A program made the position numbers and the translations under genes. A stretch of 64,000 nucleotides of DNA, taken from positions 310,001 to 374,000 of the forward strand of contig RYFE02000001.1 of NCBI GenBank assembly GCA_004138175.2, read 5' to 3'. The DNA is from Chloroflexales bacterium ZM16-3. GTDB taxonomy: Bacteria; Chloroflexota; Chloroflexia; Chloroflexales; Chloroflexaceae. The notes under the pieces were generated by a model, which was not told the origin of the DNA, did not search any database, and saw only the letters and a program-made list of their open reading frames with translations. Positions 26,601-36,533 of this stretch are shown here, in pieces. The number at the start of each line of letters is the position of its first letter. Within the stretch, counting starts at the first letter, position 1.

Positions 26601-28352
26601 TCATGCCGTAGGCGGCGGGTTCAATCCGCGTCGGGCGATCGCCGCCCGCAGCACCGCGCAGCTATCACCCTGGGCATCGCAGTGGGGACACCCGTGGATC
26701 TCACGCCGCTCGTGCAGTTGAATAATCGCCTCGACCGAGCTCCAATAGATCTGCTCCTCACCGACCAGGGCGGTCAGACCGGCGCGCACGAACATCTCGC
26801 GCACCGTCGGCTGCAGCCCGGTGAAGGCAACCACCCCGCCGCGATCGTGGTGCTCCTCGACCAACTCGCTCAGCGCCTTCACGCCCATCGCATCTACCAG
26901 CGGCACGCCGCGCATACTGATCACCAGGGTGTGATACTGCTGGGCGCTCGTGAATGCCTCAAGCACTGCGTGAACGCTGCCGAAGAAGACCGGGCCGGTG
27001 AGGTAGTAGACGTGGATCGAGGGGCAGGACTCCTCGATATTGTAGCCCTGGGCGCGCATCCTGGCCGCGTCAACTGGCTCGTTGGCTACTGCTGTGCTCT
27101 GCGCCGACTGGCGGATGTAGATCACCGCCGAGATCGTCAGGCCGATCAGGATGGCCTGGGTCAGGTCGAGGGCTGCTGTGGCAACCATCGTCACCGCAAT
27201 CCCGGCCAGCGCCTGCTTGATCTTGGTGTTCCAGTAGAAGTGGATGCTCTCCCACTCGTTCATTCGCCAGGCCGTCACCATCAGCACGCCGCCCAGTGCC
27301 GCCAGGGGCACTTGTCCGATCAGTGGGGCCAGCAGCAGGGCGCTCAGCAGCAGGGCGAAGGCGTGGACGAAGCTAGTGATGCGGGTCGCGCCATTGCTCT
27401 TGATCGCCACGCTCGTGCGGGCAATTGCCGCCGTGGCTGGCACGCCGCCGAAGAAGGGGATGATCATATTGCCGATGCCCTGTGCGATCAGCTCGGTGTT
27501 GCTGTCGAAGGGTTTGCCGGTCATTGTAGCCCCCACCGAGCCACAGAGCAGGCTCTCGATCGCGCCGAGGGCGGCGATCGAGATCGCTGGGGTCAGCAGG
27601 TCGCCGATGTGAGTCCAGGGGACACCCGCCAGGCTCAGGCGGTTGTCCAGGATGATCGTCTGCGGGATGCTGCCGATCGTCGCCACCTGCCAGCCCAGGC
27701 CGGTGGCTATCAGGCTCGCCATGATCAGCCCGACCAGCGAGGCCGGGATGCTTTTTGTGATGCGCGGCAGCAGGATCATGGTCGCCATGACGATTGCGGC
27801 CACGGCCATGCTCTGCCAGTTTGGCACTGGTGGGTGCGCAATATAGCCCCACAGCTTGGCCACGGTATTCTCCGCGCCCTCGGTCTTTACGCCCAGCACA
27901 TTGTCGATCTGGCCCACCGCAATGATCAGGGCGATGCCGCTGGTGAAGCCGGTGATCACCGGCGATGGGATGAAGGCGATATAGCGTCCCAGGCGCAGCA
28001 GCCCCAGCAGCAGCATGATAGCACCGGCCATGACACAGGCCAGCCAGACGCCGTTCAGCCCGTAGCTCTGGGCGATCACGATCAGGATCGCCGACATGGC
28101 CCCGGTCGGGCCGGAAATCTGGTAGGAGCCGCCGCCCAGCCCGCCGATGATCAGCCCGGCCAGGATGGCTGTCACCAGTCCGGCCGCTGCGTCGGCCCCC
28201 GAAGCTACGCCAAAGGCCAGGGCCAGCGGCAGCGCCACTGCGCCGACCGTCAGCCCGGCCAGCAGATCTCGTTGGAGCAGTCTACGATTGTAACCTGCAA
28301 ACTCGCGTCGCAACATCCCTGGCAACCCAAGACGGCCTAGCACCGCATCCAT
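26601..28352 (-). CDS. SulP-family anion transporter with STAS domain
   Basis: A 583-aa membrane protein. About 12 helices span residues 1-420, beginning LLQRDLLAGLTVGAVALPLALAFG and ISGPTGAMSAILIV, typical of SulP carriers (sulfate, bicarbonate or dicarboxylate). A STAS domain follows at about 445-545 (VISMRGVPLVDAMGVKALSEL). The C terminus adds GCPHCDAQGDSC, a Cys/His cluster not usual in the family, which may bind metal. ATG at 28352 is the likely start. It sits on the opposite strand within the haem block. A bicarbonate role would suit a phototroph but is not shown. Confidence 0.85.
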   Translation of the reverse strand: MDAVLGRLGLPGMLRREFAGYNRRLLQRDLLAGLTVGAVALPLALAFGVASGADAAAGLVTAILAGLIIGGLGGGSYQISGPTGAMSAILIVIAQSYGLNGVWLACVMAGAIMLLLGLLRLGRYIAFIPSPVITGFTSGIALIIAVGQIDNVLGVKTEGAENTVAKLWGYIAHPPVPNWQSMAVAAIVMATMILLPRITKSIPASLVGLIMASLIATGLGWQVATIGSIPQTIILDNRLSLAGVPWTHIGDLLTPAISIAALGAIESLLCGSVGATMTGKPFDSNTELIAQGIGNMIIPFFGGVPATAAIARTSVAIKSNGATRITSFVHAFALLLSALLLAPLIGQVPLAALGGVLMVTAWRMNEWESIHFYWNTKIKQALAGIAVTMVATAALDLTQAILIGLTISAVIYIRQSAQSTAVANEPVDAARMRAQGYNIEESCPSIHVYYLTGPVFFGSVHAVLEAFTSAQQYHTLVISMRGVPLVDAMGVKALSELVEEHHDRGGVVAFTGLQPTVREMFVRAGLTALVGEEQIYWSSVEAIIQLHERREIHGCPHCDAQGDSCAVLRAAIARRGLNPPPTA

Positions 28353-28373
28353 ATGACTCCCTATGATCACGCA

Positions 28374-28441
28374 CGACCAATGACCAAGAACCAGCGGCTT
28401 CAGCGGCGTGCGCTGCGTCGCTCGTTGTTCGTCATTGGTCG
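28374..28441. repeat. Inverted repeat of the TTGGTCG type upstream of hemF
   Basis: CGACCAATGAC (28374-28384) and GTCATTGGTCG (28431-28441) are perfect inverted copies using the same words as the repeat at 9904. The 28353-28545 gap separates the divergent SulP and hemF genes. I see no convincing promoter in it. Confidence 0.65.
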
Positions 28442-28545
28442 CGAGTCATTCATCGACACATAAGAGGTAACGCTTGATCGTAGCTCCGATACCTATGTGC
28501 TGTCAATAGTGCGGCGCTGAGAAGCCCGACAGGAGGGGTTAAGAG

Positions 28546-29481
28546 ATGACAACGGTTTCTATGTCTCGTGAGCAGGTGGTGGAACTGATGCGCGCCGGCC
28601 AGACGCTGCTGATTGCTGGCTTTGAGGAGGTTGAAGCCGAGGGGGTAGCCCTCGTCGGACAGTCCGCCGTCAGCTTCGCCACCTCAAGCTGGGAGCGCCC
28701 CGGCGGCGGTGGCGGCACCGCCCGCGTGCTCACCGAGGGTGTTGTCTTCGAGCGGGCCGGTGTGAATGTCTCTGCTGTCCACGGCGATGCGGTGCCGCCC
28801 AGCCTCTACCATGATCGGCCTCACCTCAAGGGCGCACCCTACTTTGCCACTGGCGTGAGCATGGTGCTCCATCCGCGCAACCCGTACGTGCCGGCCTTTC
28901 ACGCCAACTACCGCTATTTCGAGGCCGGTGACGACCGCTGGTTTGGTGGCGGTATGGATATGACACCGGCCTATGGCTTCGATGAGGACGCCCGCCACTT
29001 CCATACGACGCTCAAGGCATATTGTGCTCGCCACGCTATTGCCAATTATCAGACCTTAAAGGAGACGTGCGACCGCTACTTTACTATCAATCACCGTCAA
29101 GAGATGCGTGGTATCGGTGGGATCTTCTTCGATATGCTTGAGCCTCAGGGCGATGATGGCTTTGAGCGTGGACTGGCCTTCGCCAAGGATGGCATTGAGA
29201 CGATTCTGGCCGCGTACCTGCCGGTCGTTCGTCGGCGGATGGCTATGCCCTACGGCGAGCGCGAGCGCCAGTGGCAGCTCTATCGCCGTGGCCGCTACGC
29301 CGAGTTTAACCTAGTGTATGATAAGGGAACCGTCTTTGGCCTCCAGACTAACGGGAACATTGAGGCTATTCTCATGTCGATGCCGCCCCTGGCCCGTTGG
29401 GAGTTCCAGATCGCGCTGGAGCCCGGCAGCCCCGAGGCTGATGTTTCCCGCTTTCTCCAGCCACAGGATTGGGCGGCGTAA
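28546..29481 (+). CDS. hemF: Oxygen-dependent coproporphyrinogen III oxidase
   Basis: Uses oxygen to decarboxylate coproporphyrinogen III to protoporphyrinogen IX. WERPGGGGGTARVLTEG, HPRNPYVPAFHANYRYFEAG and WFGGGMDMTPAYGFDEDA are the classic HemF blocks. The 311-aa length is normal. AGGAGGGG precedes the ATG. No oxygen-independent HemN is in the window. With HemY and AcsF this is a third oxygen-using enzyme in the block. Confidence 0.96.
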   Translation: MTTVSMSREQVVELMRAGQTLLIAGFEEVEAEGVALVGQSAVSFATSSWERPGGGGGTARVLTEGVVFERAGVNVSAVHGDAVPPSLYHDRPHLKGAPYFATGVSMVLHPRNPYVPAFHANYRYFEAGDDRWFGGGMDMTPAYGFDEDARHFHTTLKAYCARHAIANYQTLKETCDRYFTINHRQEMRGIGGIFFDMLEPQGDDGFERGLAFAKDGIETILAAYLPVVRRRMAMPYGERERQWQLYRRGRYAEFNLVYDKGTVFGLQTNGNIEAILMSMPPLARWEFQIALEPGSPEADVSRFLQPQDWAA

Positions 29482-29558
29482 GGGTGGGAAGGGAGGGAAT
29501 GCTCTCTCTGAAAAACATCTGCACACCCTTTGCATATATCTCACATTCTTGCATTAGA

Positions 29559-29567
29559 TGCTATAAT
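29559..29567 (+). promoter_or_regulatory. Extended -10 promoter candidate for bchN
   Basis: TGCTATAAT, an extended -10 with a perfect TATAAT hexamer, in an AT-rich stretch between hemF and bchN. No clear -35 is seen. The leader would be about 150 nt. Confidence 0.5.
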
Positions 29568-29723
29568 ACTGTCGAAATCCCACGGCTCTTCTTGTGTAAC
29601 ACGAACGTCTCTGGGGATGCACCCCATGCTCGCTCTTGTTTCTGTTGGCGCTGAATTCGCCAATAGCGACAGCAAATATCGTGGGCGCGGACTCGCCGCA
29701 CCCACCCCCATTGGGAGGTCTGT

Positions 29724-31007
29724 ATGCCGCCTAAGGTCCAGTTTATCCGTGAAGATGGCCTCTATCACTCATTCTGTGGGCTGGTTAGCGTGGGCTGGCT
29801 CTACCAGAAGATCAAGGATAGCTTCTTCCTGATCCTCGGTACCCACACCTGCGCACATCTGCTCCAGAACACCCTCGGGGTGATGATCTTTGCCCGCCCG
29901 CGCTTCGCCGTCTCGTTGCTTGAGGAGGGCGACCTGTCATCCTCACAGCCAAATATCGCCGACCAGATCGCCGAGATCAAGCGCGAGCATAATCCCTCGG
30001 TAATCTTCCTGCTCTCCTCCTGCACCCCCGAGGTGATGAAGGTTGAGTTCGAGGGGCTTGCCCACGCGCTGAGCACGCCTGAGCTGCCGGTGCTGTTCGT
30101 TCCGGCTTCTGGGCTCGACTATACCTTCGCCCAGAGCGAGGACTCGGTGCTTCAGGCGCTGCTGCCCTTCTGCCCGGTGGCCCCACCTGAAGATAAGCGC
30201 GTGGTCTTCCTGGGCTCGGTGAATGATGTCGTTGCCGACGACTTCGCCATGGAGGCGGCCCGCCTCGGCATCCCGGTGGCTGGCTTCCTGCCCGCCCCGC
30301 ACTTCTCTGATCTGCCGCCGATTGGCCCCGGTACGATCATCGCGCCGCTTCAGCCCTTCCTGCCTAAGGTGGCCTCGCAGCTGAAGAACGAGCGCGACGC
30401 CACTGTGCTCTCGTCGCTCTTCCCCTTCGGCCCCGATGGCTGCCGGGCCTTCTGGGAGGATCTGGCTGCCGAGTTTGACATAAAGGTTGACCTCTCGGAG
30501 CGCGAGGCTGCGGCCTGGGAGCGGATCAAGGATCACACCGACCTGCTGCGCGGCAAGAAGGTCTTCTTCGCCAGCGACATCCTGATGGAGCTTCCCCTGG
30601 CCCGCTTCCTGCGCGCCGCAGGCGCCGAGATTATCGAGTGCAGCACCCCGGCGATCAACCGGCGCTTCCACGCCCGCGAGCTGGCTGCCCTCGATGGCGT
30701 GCGCTTGGTGGAGCAGGCCAACTTCGACCGCCAGCTGCGTGATATCGCTACCTATCAGCCCGACCTGATCATCTCGAATATGATCACCACCAACCCACTG
30801 GTTGGCCGGGGCCTAGTGGCCAAGTGGGGCACTGAGTTCGCCTTCATGCCCATCCACGGATGGTCTGGCGTGAATGTCTTGGCCAGCACCTTCACCAAGG
30901 CCATGCGCCGCCACGCACTCCTCGACCCACTCAGCCTGGATCCGGTATGGACCACCGGCCTGATGCCGTCCGCGCCCGGCGATGTGATCCCGTTACAGGA
31001 ATTGTAG
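29724..31007 (+). CDS. bchN: Dark-operative protochlorophyllide reductase subunit N
   Basis: One of the two nitrogenase-like catalytic subunits that reduce ring D of protochlorophyllide without light. Cysteines for the NB 4Fe-4S cluster are at residues 18 (YHSFCGL), 43 (THTCAHLL) and 100 (LLSSCTPEV). The 427-aa length fits. GGGAGG lies shortly before the ATG. Its stop codon (31005-31007) lies within the heptamer hairpin that separates it from bchB. Confidence 0.96.
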   Translation: MPPKVQFIREDGLYHSFCGLVSVGWLYQKIKDSFFLILGTHTCAHLLQNTLGVMIFARPRFAVSLLEEGDLSSSQPNIADQIAEIKREHNPSVIFLLSSCTPEVMKVEFEGLAHALSTPELPVLFVPASGLDYTFAQSEDSVLQALLPFCPVAPPEDKRVVFLGSVNDVVADDFAMEAARLGIPVAGFLPAPHFSDLPPIGPGTIIAPLQPFLPKVASQLKNERDATVLSSLFPFGPDGCRAFWEDLAAEFDIKVDLSEREAAAWERIKDHTDLLRGKKVFFASDILMELPLARFLRAAGAEIIECSTPAINRRFHARELAALDGVRLVEQANFDRQLRDIATYQPDLIISNMITTNPLVGRGLVAKWGTEFAFMPIHGWSGVNVLASTFTKAMRRHALLDPLSLDPVWTTGLMPSAPGDVIPLQEL

Positions 31008-31069
31008 ATTGCAGATTGTCGATTGTAGATTTGGTGACGCCCAATCTACAATCTGCAATCTACAATCTG
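31001..31069. repeat. Heptamer hairpin between bchN and bchB, unit ATTGTAG
   Basis: Left arm ATTGTAG/ATTGCAG/ATTGTCG/ATTGTAG (31001-31028), right arm CAATCTA/CAATCTG twice (31042-31069). The arms are complementary with few mismatches. The bchN stop codon TAG is part of the first unit, and the hairpin ends 14 bp before the bchB start. Confidence 0.9.
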
Positions 31070-31083
31070 AAATGGATAATGAT

Positions 31084-32685
31084 ATGCGCCTTGCCTACTG
31101 GATGTATGAGGGCACCGCTCACCACGGCGTCGGTCGGGTGATGAACAGCATGCGGAATGTCCACGCGGTCTTCCACGCGCCTCAGGGCGATGACTACGTG
31201 AACACGATCTTCACCATGCTGGAGCGCACGCCCTCCTTCCCATCTATGACCACCTCGGTGGTGAGCGGCACCGACCTGGCCCGTGGCACCATCCGTCTGC
31301 CCGAGACGCTGCGCCAGGTCGAGGAGAAGCTGCACCCCGAGCTGATCGTTGTCATCGCCTCGTGCAGCACGATTCTGCTCCAGGAGAACCTGGAGGTCGC
31401 CGCAGCATCGGCCCACCTCGACGCCGATGTGCTGGTGTACGACGCGAACCCCTACCGCATGCAGGAGAACGGGGCCGCTGAGGGCCTGTTCAGCGAGCTG
31501 GTGCGGCGCTATGCCGCGCCTCAGCCGCTCACTGAGCAGCCTAGCGTCAACATCCTCGGCCCGGCCTCGCTGGGCTTCCACGTGCGCCACGACCTGACCA
31601 GCCTGCGGCGTATGCTTAACACCCTGGGTGTGCGGGTGAATGTGGTGGCCCCCTGGGGTGCCACGGTGGACGACCTCCGTCGCCTACCAGCCGCATGGCT
31701 GAATATCGCACCCTACCGCGAGCTTGGCGCCCGCGCCGCCGACTACCTTGAGGAGCAGTTCGGCACCCCGGCCCTGCGCGAGGCTCCGCTGGGCGTCCAG
31801 CCCACCCTGCGCTGGCTGAATGCCCTGGTGGACACACTCAACGAGATCGGCGTCCGCCGGAACGGCCCGGTCATCCGCATGCCGCACCTCACGGCCTTCT
31901 CGCTTGATGGCATGTCGGCGCCCTCGTCGGTGCCGTGGTTCGCCCGCACCGCCGATATGGAGAGCTACGCCGGGAAGAGCGCCTTCATCTTCGGCGACGC
32001 TACCCACACCGTGGGTATGACCAAGTTCCTGCGCGATGAGCTGGGTATGCCGATCGCCGGCGCGGGCACCTACCTGCTCAAAGAGGCCAACTGGGTGCGC
32101 GAGCAGCTCAAGGGCTACGTGAGCGATGATCAGTTCCTGTCCACCGATGAGTTCCAGGTCACGGCGGCACGTATCGCCGAGCTGACCCCCGAGCTGATCT
32201 GCGGCACCCAGATGGAGCGCCACACCGCCCGCAAGTACGACCTGAACTGCATGGTGATCGCGCCGCCCACCCACATCGAGAACCACCTGCTCTCGTACCG
32301 GCCCTTCCTCGGCTTCGACGGTGCCGATACGATCGCCGACGAGGTCTATACCACCTGCACCCTGGGCATGGAGAAGCACCTGATCGACCTGTTTGGGGAC
32401 GCGGGCCTGGAGCACGACGACGGACTAGCGCCGACTGCTGACCGCCAGATCGCAGTGGCAGCAGACGCTGAGGTTGCTGTGTCTGTCGCCGAGGCCGTGG
32501 TTGATGGCCAGTCATCGACGGTCGATCCGACCTGGTCACAGGAGGCCGAGTCGATGCTAAAGAAGGTGCCCTTCTTTGTGCGCGGTAAGGCGAAGGGCAA
32601 TGTGGAGAAGTACGCCCGCGATCATGGCATTGCGCTGATCACCGCCGATGTGCTGCTGACGGCCAAAGAGAACATCGGTGCGTGA
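31084..32685 (+). CDS. bchB: Dark-operative protochlorophyllide reductase subunit B
   Basis: Partner of Bch[20 protein letters not shown] is the standard start, with the Asp cluster ligand at about residue 36 (APQGDDYVN) and [14 protein letters not shown] supplying a Cys. After about residue 440 there is a linker and then the small C-terminal domain ([28 protein letters not shown]), as in other BchB proteins. I chose the ATG at 31084 (533 aa); ATG at 31072 is possible, and the longer frame runs into the repeat. Confidence 0.95.
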   Translation: MRLAYWMYEGTAHHGVGRVMNSMRNVHAVFHAPQGDDYVNTIFTMLERTPSFPSMTTSVVSGTDLARGTIRLPETLRQVEEKLHPELIVVIASCSTILLQENLEVAAASAHLDADVLVYDANPYRMQENGAAEGLFSELVRRYAAPQPLTEQPSVNILGPASLGFHVRHDLTSLRRMLNTLGVRVNVVAPWGATVDDLRRLPAAWLNIAPYRELGARAADYLEEQFGTPALREAPLGVQPTLRWLNALVDTLNEIGVRRNGPVIRMPHLTAFSLDGMSAPSSVPWFARTADMESYAGKSAFIFGDATHTVGMTKFLRDELGMPIAGAGTYLLKEANWVREQLKGYVSDDQFLSTDEFQVTAARIAELTPELICGTQMERHTARKYDLNCMVIAPPTHIENHLLSYRPFLGFDGADTIADEVYTTCTLGMEKHLIDLFGDAGLEHDDGLAPTADRQIAVAADAEVAVSVAEAVVDGQSSTVDPTWSQEAESMLKKVPFFVRGKAKGNVEKYARDHGIALITADVLLTAKENIGA

Positions 32686-32696
32686 GCGTGTTACGT

Positions 32697-32741
32697 GCTG
32701 AGTGTTGAGTGCTGAGTGAACTCCGCTTGACTCAGCACTCA
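32697..32741. repeat. Heptamer hairpin between bchB and bciB, unit TGCTGAG
   Basis: TGCTGAG/TGTTGAG/TGCTGAG on the left. Bases 32706-32716 pair perfectly with 32731-32741. It fills the gap between the two genes and ends 15 bp before the bciB start. Confidence 0.85.
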
Positions 32742-32756
32742 TGGGGATTTCAAGGC

Positions 32757-34082
32757 ATGAGCATGATCGATAACGCAAAACCCAAAGCTCAAAAATCAAA
32801 ACAGGACGCGCCACGGGCGCACAGCCTGTCTGAGATTACCCTGCTCAGCGCGGCCGAGCGCCTGAAGGGCCGGCCTAAGCTCTGTAGCGACTGCGGGATC
32901 TGCTCTAGCAGCTACCGCCCGCTGCTGCCGCAGGTCTGTGTCTTTGTCGATAACAAGAGTGAGGAGATCGAGCGCAGGCTCCATGGCCGCAACCGCAAGG
33001 ACGGCGATGAGCTGCTCTTCGGGATCTACCGCTCGATCCACGTCATCCGTATGGCCAAGCCGAACCCCGAAGCCCAGTGGAGCGGGATCGTCACTGGCCT
33101 GGGTGCCCTGCTCCTAGAGCGCGGCATCGTCGATGGGGTGATCACCACAATGGCAGTACCGGGGACGCACCACGCGCCGCTGCCCATCCTGGCCCGCACG
33201 CCCGAGGAGGTGCTTGCCAGCGCCCGCAACAAGCCCTGCCTCTCGCCCAACCTTGATGTGCTCGACCAGGTGCGCGAGAGCGGCGTGCGGCGGTTGGCCT
33301 TCATCGGCACCGGCTGCCAGGTTCACGCCTTGCGCGCCGCGCAGGATGAGCTCGGCCTAGAGAAGCTCTACATCATCGGCATCCCCTGCACCGACAACGT
33401 CGCCTACCCCGATATGATGCGCTTCTTGAGCGTCGCCTCAGCGTCGCCCGAGACGGTTGTCCACCACGAGTTCATGCAGGACTTTCGGGTCTGGATGCGC
33501 CACGAGGACGGCCACATCGAGAAGGTGAACTACGTAGACCTGGATGTCTCGGCGCTTGGCGGGGAGCGCGGGATCTTCCCGGCGGCATGCCTCTCCTGTT
33601 TCGATTACCAGAACACCCTGTCGGATCTGACGATCGGCTACCTGGCAGCGCCGCTGCCGCCCACCGAGCGCTGGCAGTGGACGATGGTGCGCACAGAGGC
33701 TGGCGAGGAGCTGTTCAACTTGATCCGGCCCTTCCTGGAGCTCGGTGCCTTCACCCAGCGTGGCAATCGCCAGGTTGGCGTGAGCGAGTACGTGCGGATG
33801 CTGAAAACCCCACGTGGGCGACCGCCCCTCCCCATCCGCAAACTGATCGCCTGGATGCAGCGCAATAAAGGTCCGCGCGGCATGGAGTTCGCCCGCTCGG
33901 TGATCGAGATGAAGCTGCTGCGTAACCTCCAGTATGTCCGCGATGCCCATAGCCGTATGGAGCGCCGCATCGTACCCGGTCACGTCTACCGCGCTCTCGC
34001 TCAGTACGCCCAGGTCTATGAGGAAGAGTTCGGGCGGTCATTGGTGAATGACGAACGCCCAACGACCAATCCGTTGGCTTAA
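32757..34082 (+). CDS. bciB: Ferredoxin-dependent divinyl (proto)chlorophyllide 8-vinyl reductase
   Basis: Reduces the C8 vinyl group to ethyl, using FAD and 4Fe-4S clusters, in the F420H2-dehydrogenase beta-subunit superfamily. [23 protein letters not shown] is the N-terminal FeS region; [24 protein letters not shown] and [22 protein letters not shown] supply further Cys ligands. The 441-aa length is normal or slightly long. The last 15 or so residues ([11 protein letters not shown]) come from repeat DNA. Its place between bchB and bchL supports the role. Confidence 0.9.
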   Translation: MSMIDNAKPKAQKSKQDAPRAHSLSEITLLSAAERLKGRPKLCSDCGICSSSYRPLLPQVCVFVDNKSEEIERRLHGRNRKDGDELLFGIYRSIHVIRMAKPNPEAQWSGIVTGLGALLLERGIVDGVITTMAVPGTHHAPLPILARTPEEVLASARNKPCLSPNLDVLDQVRESGVRRLAFIGTGCQVHALRAAQDELGLEKLYIIGIPCTDNVAYPDMMRFLSVASASPETVVHHEFMQDFRVWMRHEDGHIEKVNYVDLDVSALGGERGIFPAACLSCFDYQNTLSDLTIGYLAAPLPPTERWQWTMVRTEAGEELFNLIRPFLELGAFTQRGNRQVGVSEYVRMLKTPRGRPPLPIRKLIAWMQRNKGPRGMEFARSVIEMKLLRNLQYVRDAHSRMERRIVPGHVYRALAQYAQVYEEEFGRSLVNDERPTTNPLA

Positions 34083-34118
34083 TGCAGCTATTGCTGTTCG
34101 TCGTTCATCATTCGTCTT
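34042..34118. repeat. Repeat hairpin between bciB and bchL, overlapping the bciB end
   Basis: Words GAATGACGAACG and CGTCGTTCATCATTCGTC are partly complementary and match the ACGAAC/TTGGTCG type seen at 9871. The bciB stop lies inside it, and it ends before the AAGGAGAG of bchL. Confidence 0.65.
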
Positions 34119-34131
34119 CAAGGAGAGAATC

Positions 34132-34953
34132 ATGTCCCTTATTGTCGCAATATATGGCAAAGGCGGTATCGGCAAGTCCACCACATCGGCGAACCTGTCG
34201 GCGGCGATGGCCCTCAGGGGCGCGAAGGTGCTCCAGATTGGCTGCGACCCCAAGCACGACAGCACCTTCCCGCTCACCGGCATGCTTCAGCCGACGGTGA
34301 TCGATGTGCTCGACGAGGTTGACTTTCATGTCGAGGATATCTCGCGCGAGGATGTGATCGTCACCGGTTTCGCTGGTGTTGATGCGCTGGAGTCGGGCGG
34401 GCCGCCGGCGGGTAGCGGCTGCGGCGGCTATGTCGTCGGCGAGACGGTTAAGCTGCTCAAGGAGTTCGGCCTCTTCCATAAGTACGATGTGATCGTCTTC
34501 GATGTGCTGGGCGACGTGGTCTGTGGCGGCTTCTCGGCGCCCCTGAACTATGCCGACTATGGCCTGATCGTGGCCTGCAATGACTTCGACAGCATCTTCG
34601 CGGCCAACCGGCTCTGCCTGGCGATCGCCCAGAAGAGCCAGCGCCACAAGGTGCAGATGGCCGGTGTGATCGCTAACCGTGTCGATTACGAGAACGGCGG
34701 CGGCACCAACCTGCTTGAGCAGTTTGCCGAGACGGTGGGCACGCGCCTCATTGGTAAGGTTCCCTACCACGACCTGATCCGCCGCTCGCGCCTGGCCGGC
34801 AAGACGCTCTTCGAGATGGAGGGCGAGGGCAAGGACATCTGCGTCCAACCCTTCTACGACATGGCCGATGAGATCCTCGGCACGCCGGTGTCCACCATCC
34901 CGACCCCGCTGAACGACCGGGATATTTTCGATGTGATCGGCGGCTGGAAGTAG
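34132..34953 (+). CDS. bchL: Dark-operative protochlorophyllide reductase ATPase subunit L
   Basis: Nitrogenase iron-protein homologue that passes electrons to BchNB with ATP hydrolysis. The P-loop [16 protein letters not shown] is at residues 8-23, and the two cysteines that hold the shared 4Fe-4S cluster are at 97 (AGSGCGGY) and 131 (DVVCGGF). The 273-aa length is right. AAGGAGAG lies 6 nt before the ATG at 34132. It ends the pigment block and is followed by strong hairpins. Confidence 0.97.
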   Translation: MSLIVAIYGKGGIGKSTTSANLSAAMALRGAKVLQIGCDPKHDSTFPLTGMLQPTVIDVLDEVDFHVEDISREDVIVTGFAGVDALESGGPPAGSGCGGYVVGETVKLLKEFGLFHKYDVIVFDVLGDVVCGGFSAPLNYADYGLIVACNDFDSIFAANRLCLAIAQKSQRHKVQMAGVIANRVDYENGGGTNLLEQFAETVGTRLIGKVPYHDLIRRSRLAGKTLFEMEGEGKDICVQPFYDMADEILGTPVSTIPTPLNDRDIFDVIGGWK

Positions 34954-34955
34954 AT

Positions 34956-35132
34956 CACTGAGGCACTGAGGTGTTGAGACACTGAGGGGGGGGCGGGCTT
35001 TGCCCGCCGCCCCTCCTTTTTGTGCTGAGGGGTGCGGTGCGAGTCCGCACAGACACAAACAGGGGAGGCGAGCGAAGCTCGCCTCCCCTGTGCAATTCTC
35101 AGTGCCTCACAACCTCAGTGCCTCAGTGATTA
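34956..35132. terminator. Nested hairpin terminator between bchL and the radical SAM pair
   Basis: Outer arms of about 33 nt (34956-34988 and 35098-35130; CACTGAGG repeats) are nearly complementary. Inside are GGGGCGGGC/GCCCGCCGCCCC followed by TTTTT (34990-35021) and a 14-bp perfect stem (35060-35073 and 35077-35090). The T-run makes the first inner stem a good terminator for bchL. Confidence 0.8.
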
Positions 35133-36518
35133 TCACATGAGCATATCGAGCGTGAGCCGCTGCGTGAAGTTGTGCATGGCGATATTGACCAGCCAGACCC
35201 AGTCAAGCTTCCGGCCTGCCATACGCTTGTAGATCCCCGGCCAGGAGTAGACCGCGCGCTGCACCTTGATGAAGTTTTTCAGGAACTGCTCGCGCTCGAT
35301 CTTGGCTGGCTCATACATATAGTGGAAGGTGTCGTACTTGTCCCAGTCGAAGTGGGCGATCCGCGGCTTCATCTCCTCGTACCAGGGGGTGCCGGGGAAG
35401 GGCGTGGCGATGGTGAAGACCGGGAACTCGATCCGGTTCTTCATAATGAAGTCGAAGGTGTGCTGGAAGCTGCTGTTCGTGTCGGTGTCGAAGCCGAAGA
35501 TAAAGTAGCCCTGGATGGCGATGCCCTGCTTATGGACATTGGCCACGACTTCCTCATAGTTCGCCACCCGGTTCGATCCCTTGTGGACGTACTTGATCGT
35601 CTCGGGCGAGACCGACTCGAAGCCGACATTGAACATCTCGCAGCCAGCCGCCGCCGCCAGCTCGACAAACTCCTTCTTCTCAAGGAAGTTCATCGAGATG
35701 TTGGCGTTCCACTTCGTGCCCATGCCCACCATAGCCTTGAAGAGCTCTTCGGCATAGGCTGGCTTGAAGCAGATATTGTCGTCCATGAACGAGAAGCGGA
35801 CATCCGCCTTACCCGCGTAGTTCTGGTGCGCCTTGATCTCCGTGATCATGTGGTCGGAATCACGGGTGCGGAAAGTCTTGCCGTAGATGCGCGGGGTGCA
35901 GCAGAAGTTGCAGCCGACCGGGCAGCCCTTGGTGGCAAGCAGGGGTAGCCGCTCCGAGTAGTTCTTCGCGTACTTGGAGACACGGCTGAACCGGAAGTCG
36001 GTGCGCGGCATCTCGGTCAGCGGCTTCCAGCCCATATCTGCGCCGGGCTTATAGAGCGGCTGGAGGGTATCTTCATAGATATCCTGGGTCAGCTGGTCAT
36101 AGATCGACTCGATCTCGCCGAAGACCACCGTGCTGGAGTGCTGGAGCGCCTCATCGGGGAGCATCGTCGGGTGGACGCCGCCGAGGATGACCTTCTTCTT
36201 CTGGGCGAGCGCCCGGTCGCCGATTCCATACACGCGCTTCGCGTTGAGCGTGCGCGAGGTCATGGCGATCACATCGTACTCAGAGAAATCCTCGGGGATC
36301 TCATCGCCGATCCGCTCGTCGAGGAAGTCGATATCGAAGTGGGTATTCGCCATTGTGGCGACCATCAGCAGGTTGAGCGGCATGCTCACCTTGCCCGAGT
36401 CGACCATGAGAGGCGTGTTGCTCTTCGGCTGGATGACGAGCCACTTCTTGCGCTTCGTCGGCGCGACAAAAGGCTTGCGCGTCAGCTCAACCCCCTCAGG
36501 CGCAATCACAGTGCTCAT
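35133..36518 (-). CDS. B12-binding radical SAM protein (BchE/BchQ/BchR-like), second gene of a pair
   Basis: A 461-aa protein. Residues about 25-165 look like a cobalamin-binding domain (VIAMTSRTLNAKRVYGIG, KVILGGVHPTMLPDEA). A radical SAM domain follows, with the CxxxCxxC cluster site in KGCPVGCNFCCTPRIYG (about residue 200). The family includes the anaerobic ring cyclase BchE, the bacteriochlorophyll methylases BchQ and BchR, and hopanoid methylases. I cannot choose among them, but the position beside bchL favours pigment synthesis. AAGAGG precedes the ATG. 15 bp separate it from the upstream paralogue, so they form one operon. Confidence 0.8.
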   Translation of the reverse strand: MSTVIAPEGVELTRKPFVAPTKRKKWLVIQPKSNTPLMVDSGKVSMPLNLLMVATMANTHFDIDFLDERIGDEIPEDFSEYDVIAMTSRTLNAKRVYGIGDRALAQKKKVILGGVHPTMLPDEALQHSSTVVFGEIESIYDQLTQDIYEDTLQPLYKPGADMGWKPLTEMPRTDFRFSRVSKYAKNYSERLPLLATKGCPVGCNFCCTPRIYGKTFRTRDSDHMITEIKAHQNYAGKADVRFSFMDDNICFKPAYAEELFKAMVGMGTKWNANISMNFLEKKEFVELAAAAGCEMFNVGFESVSPETIKYVHKGSNRVANYEEVVANVHKQGIAIQGYFIFGFDTDTNSSFQHTFDFIMKNRIEFPVFTIATPFPGTPWYEEMKPRIAHFDWDKYDTFHYMYEPAKIEREQFLKNFIKVQRAVYSWPGIYKRMAGRKLDWVWLVNIAMHNFTQRLTLDMLM

Positions 36519-36533
36519 ACTAAACCTCTTCCA

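Noticed and set aside
26553-28340. 595-codon plus-strand reading frame opposite the SulP gene
   Set aside because: It is the mirror of a clear transporter; the translation is low-complexity, rich in His, Gln and Arg, as expected for the reverse of a high-GC gene.
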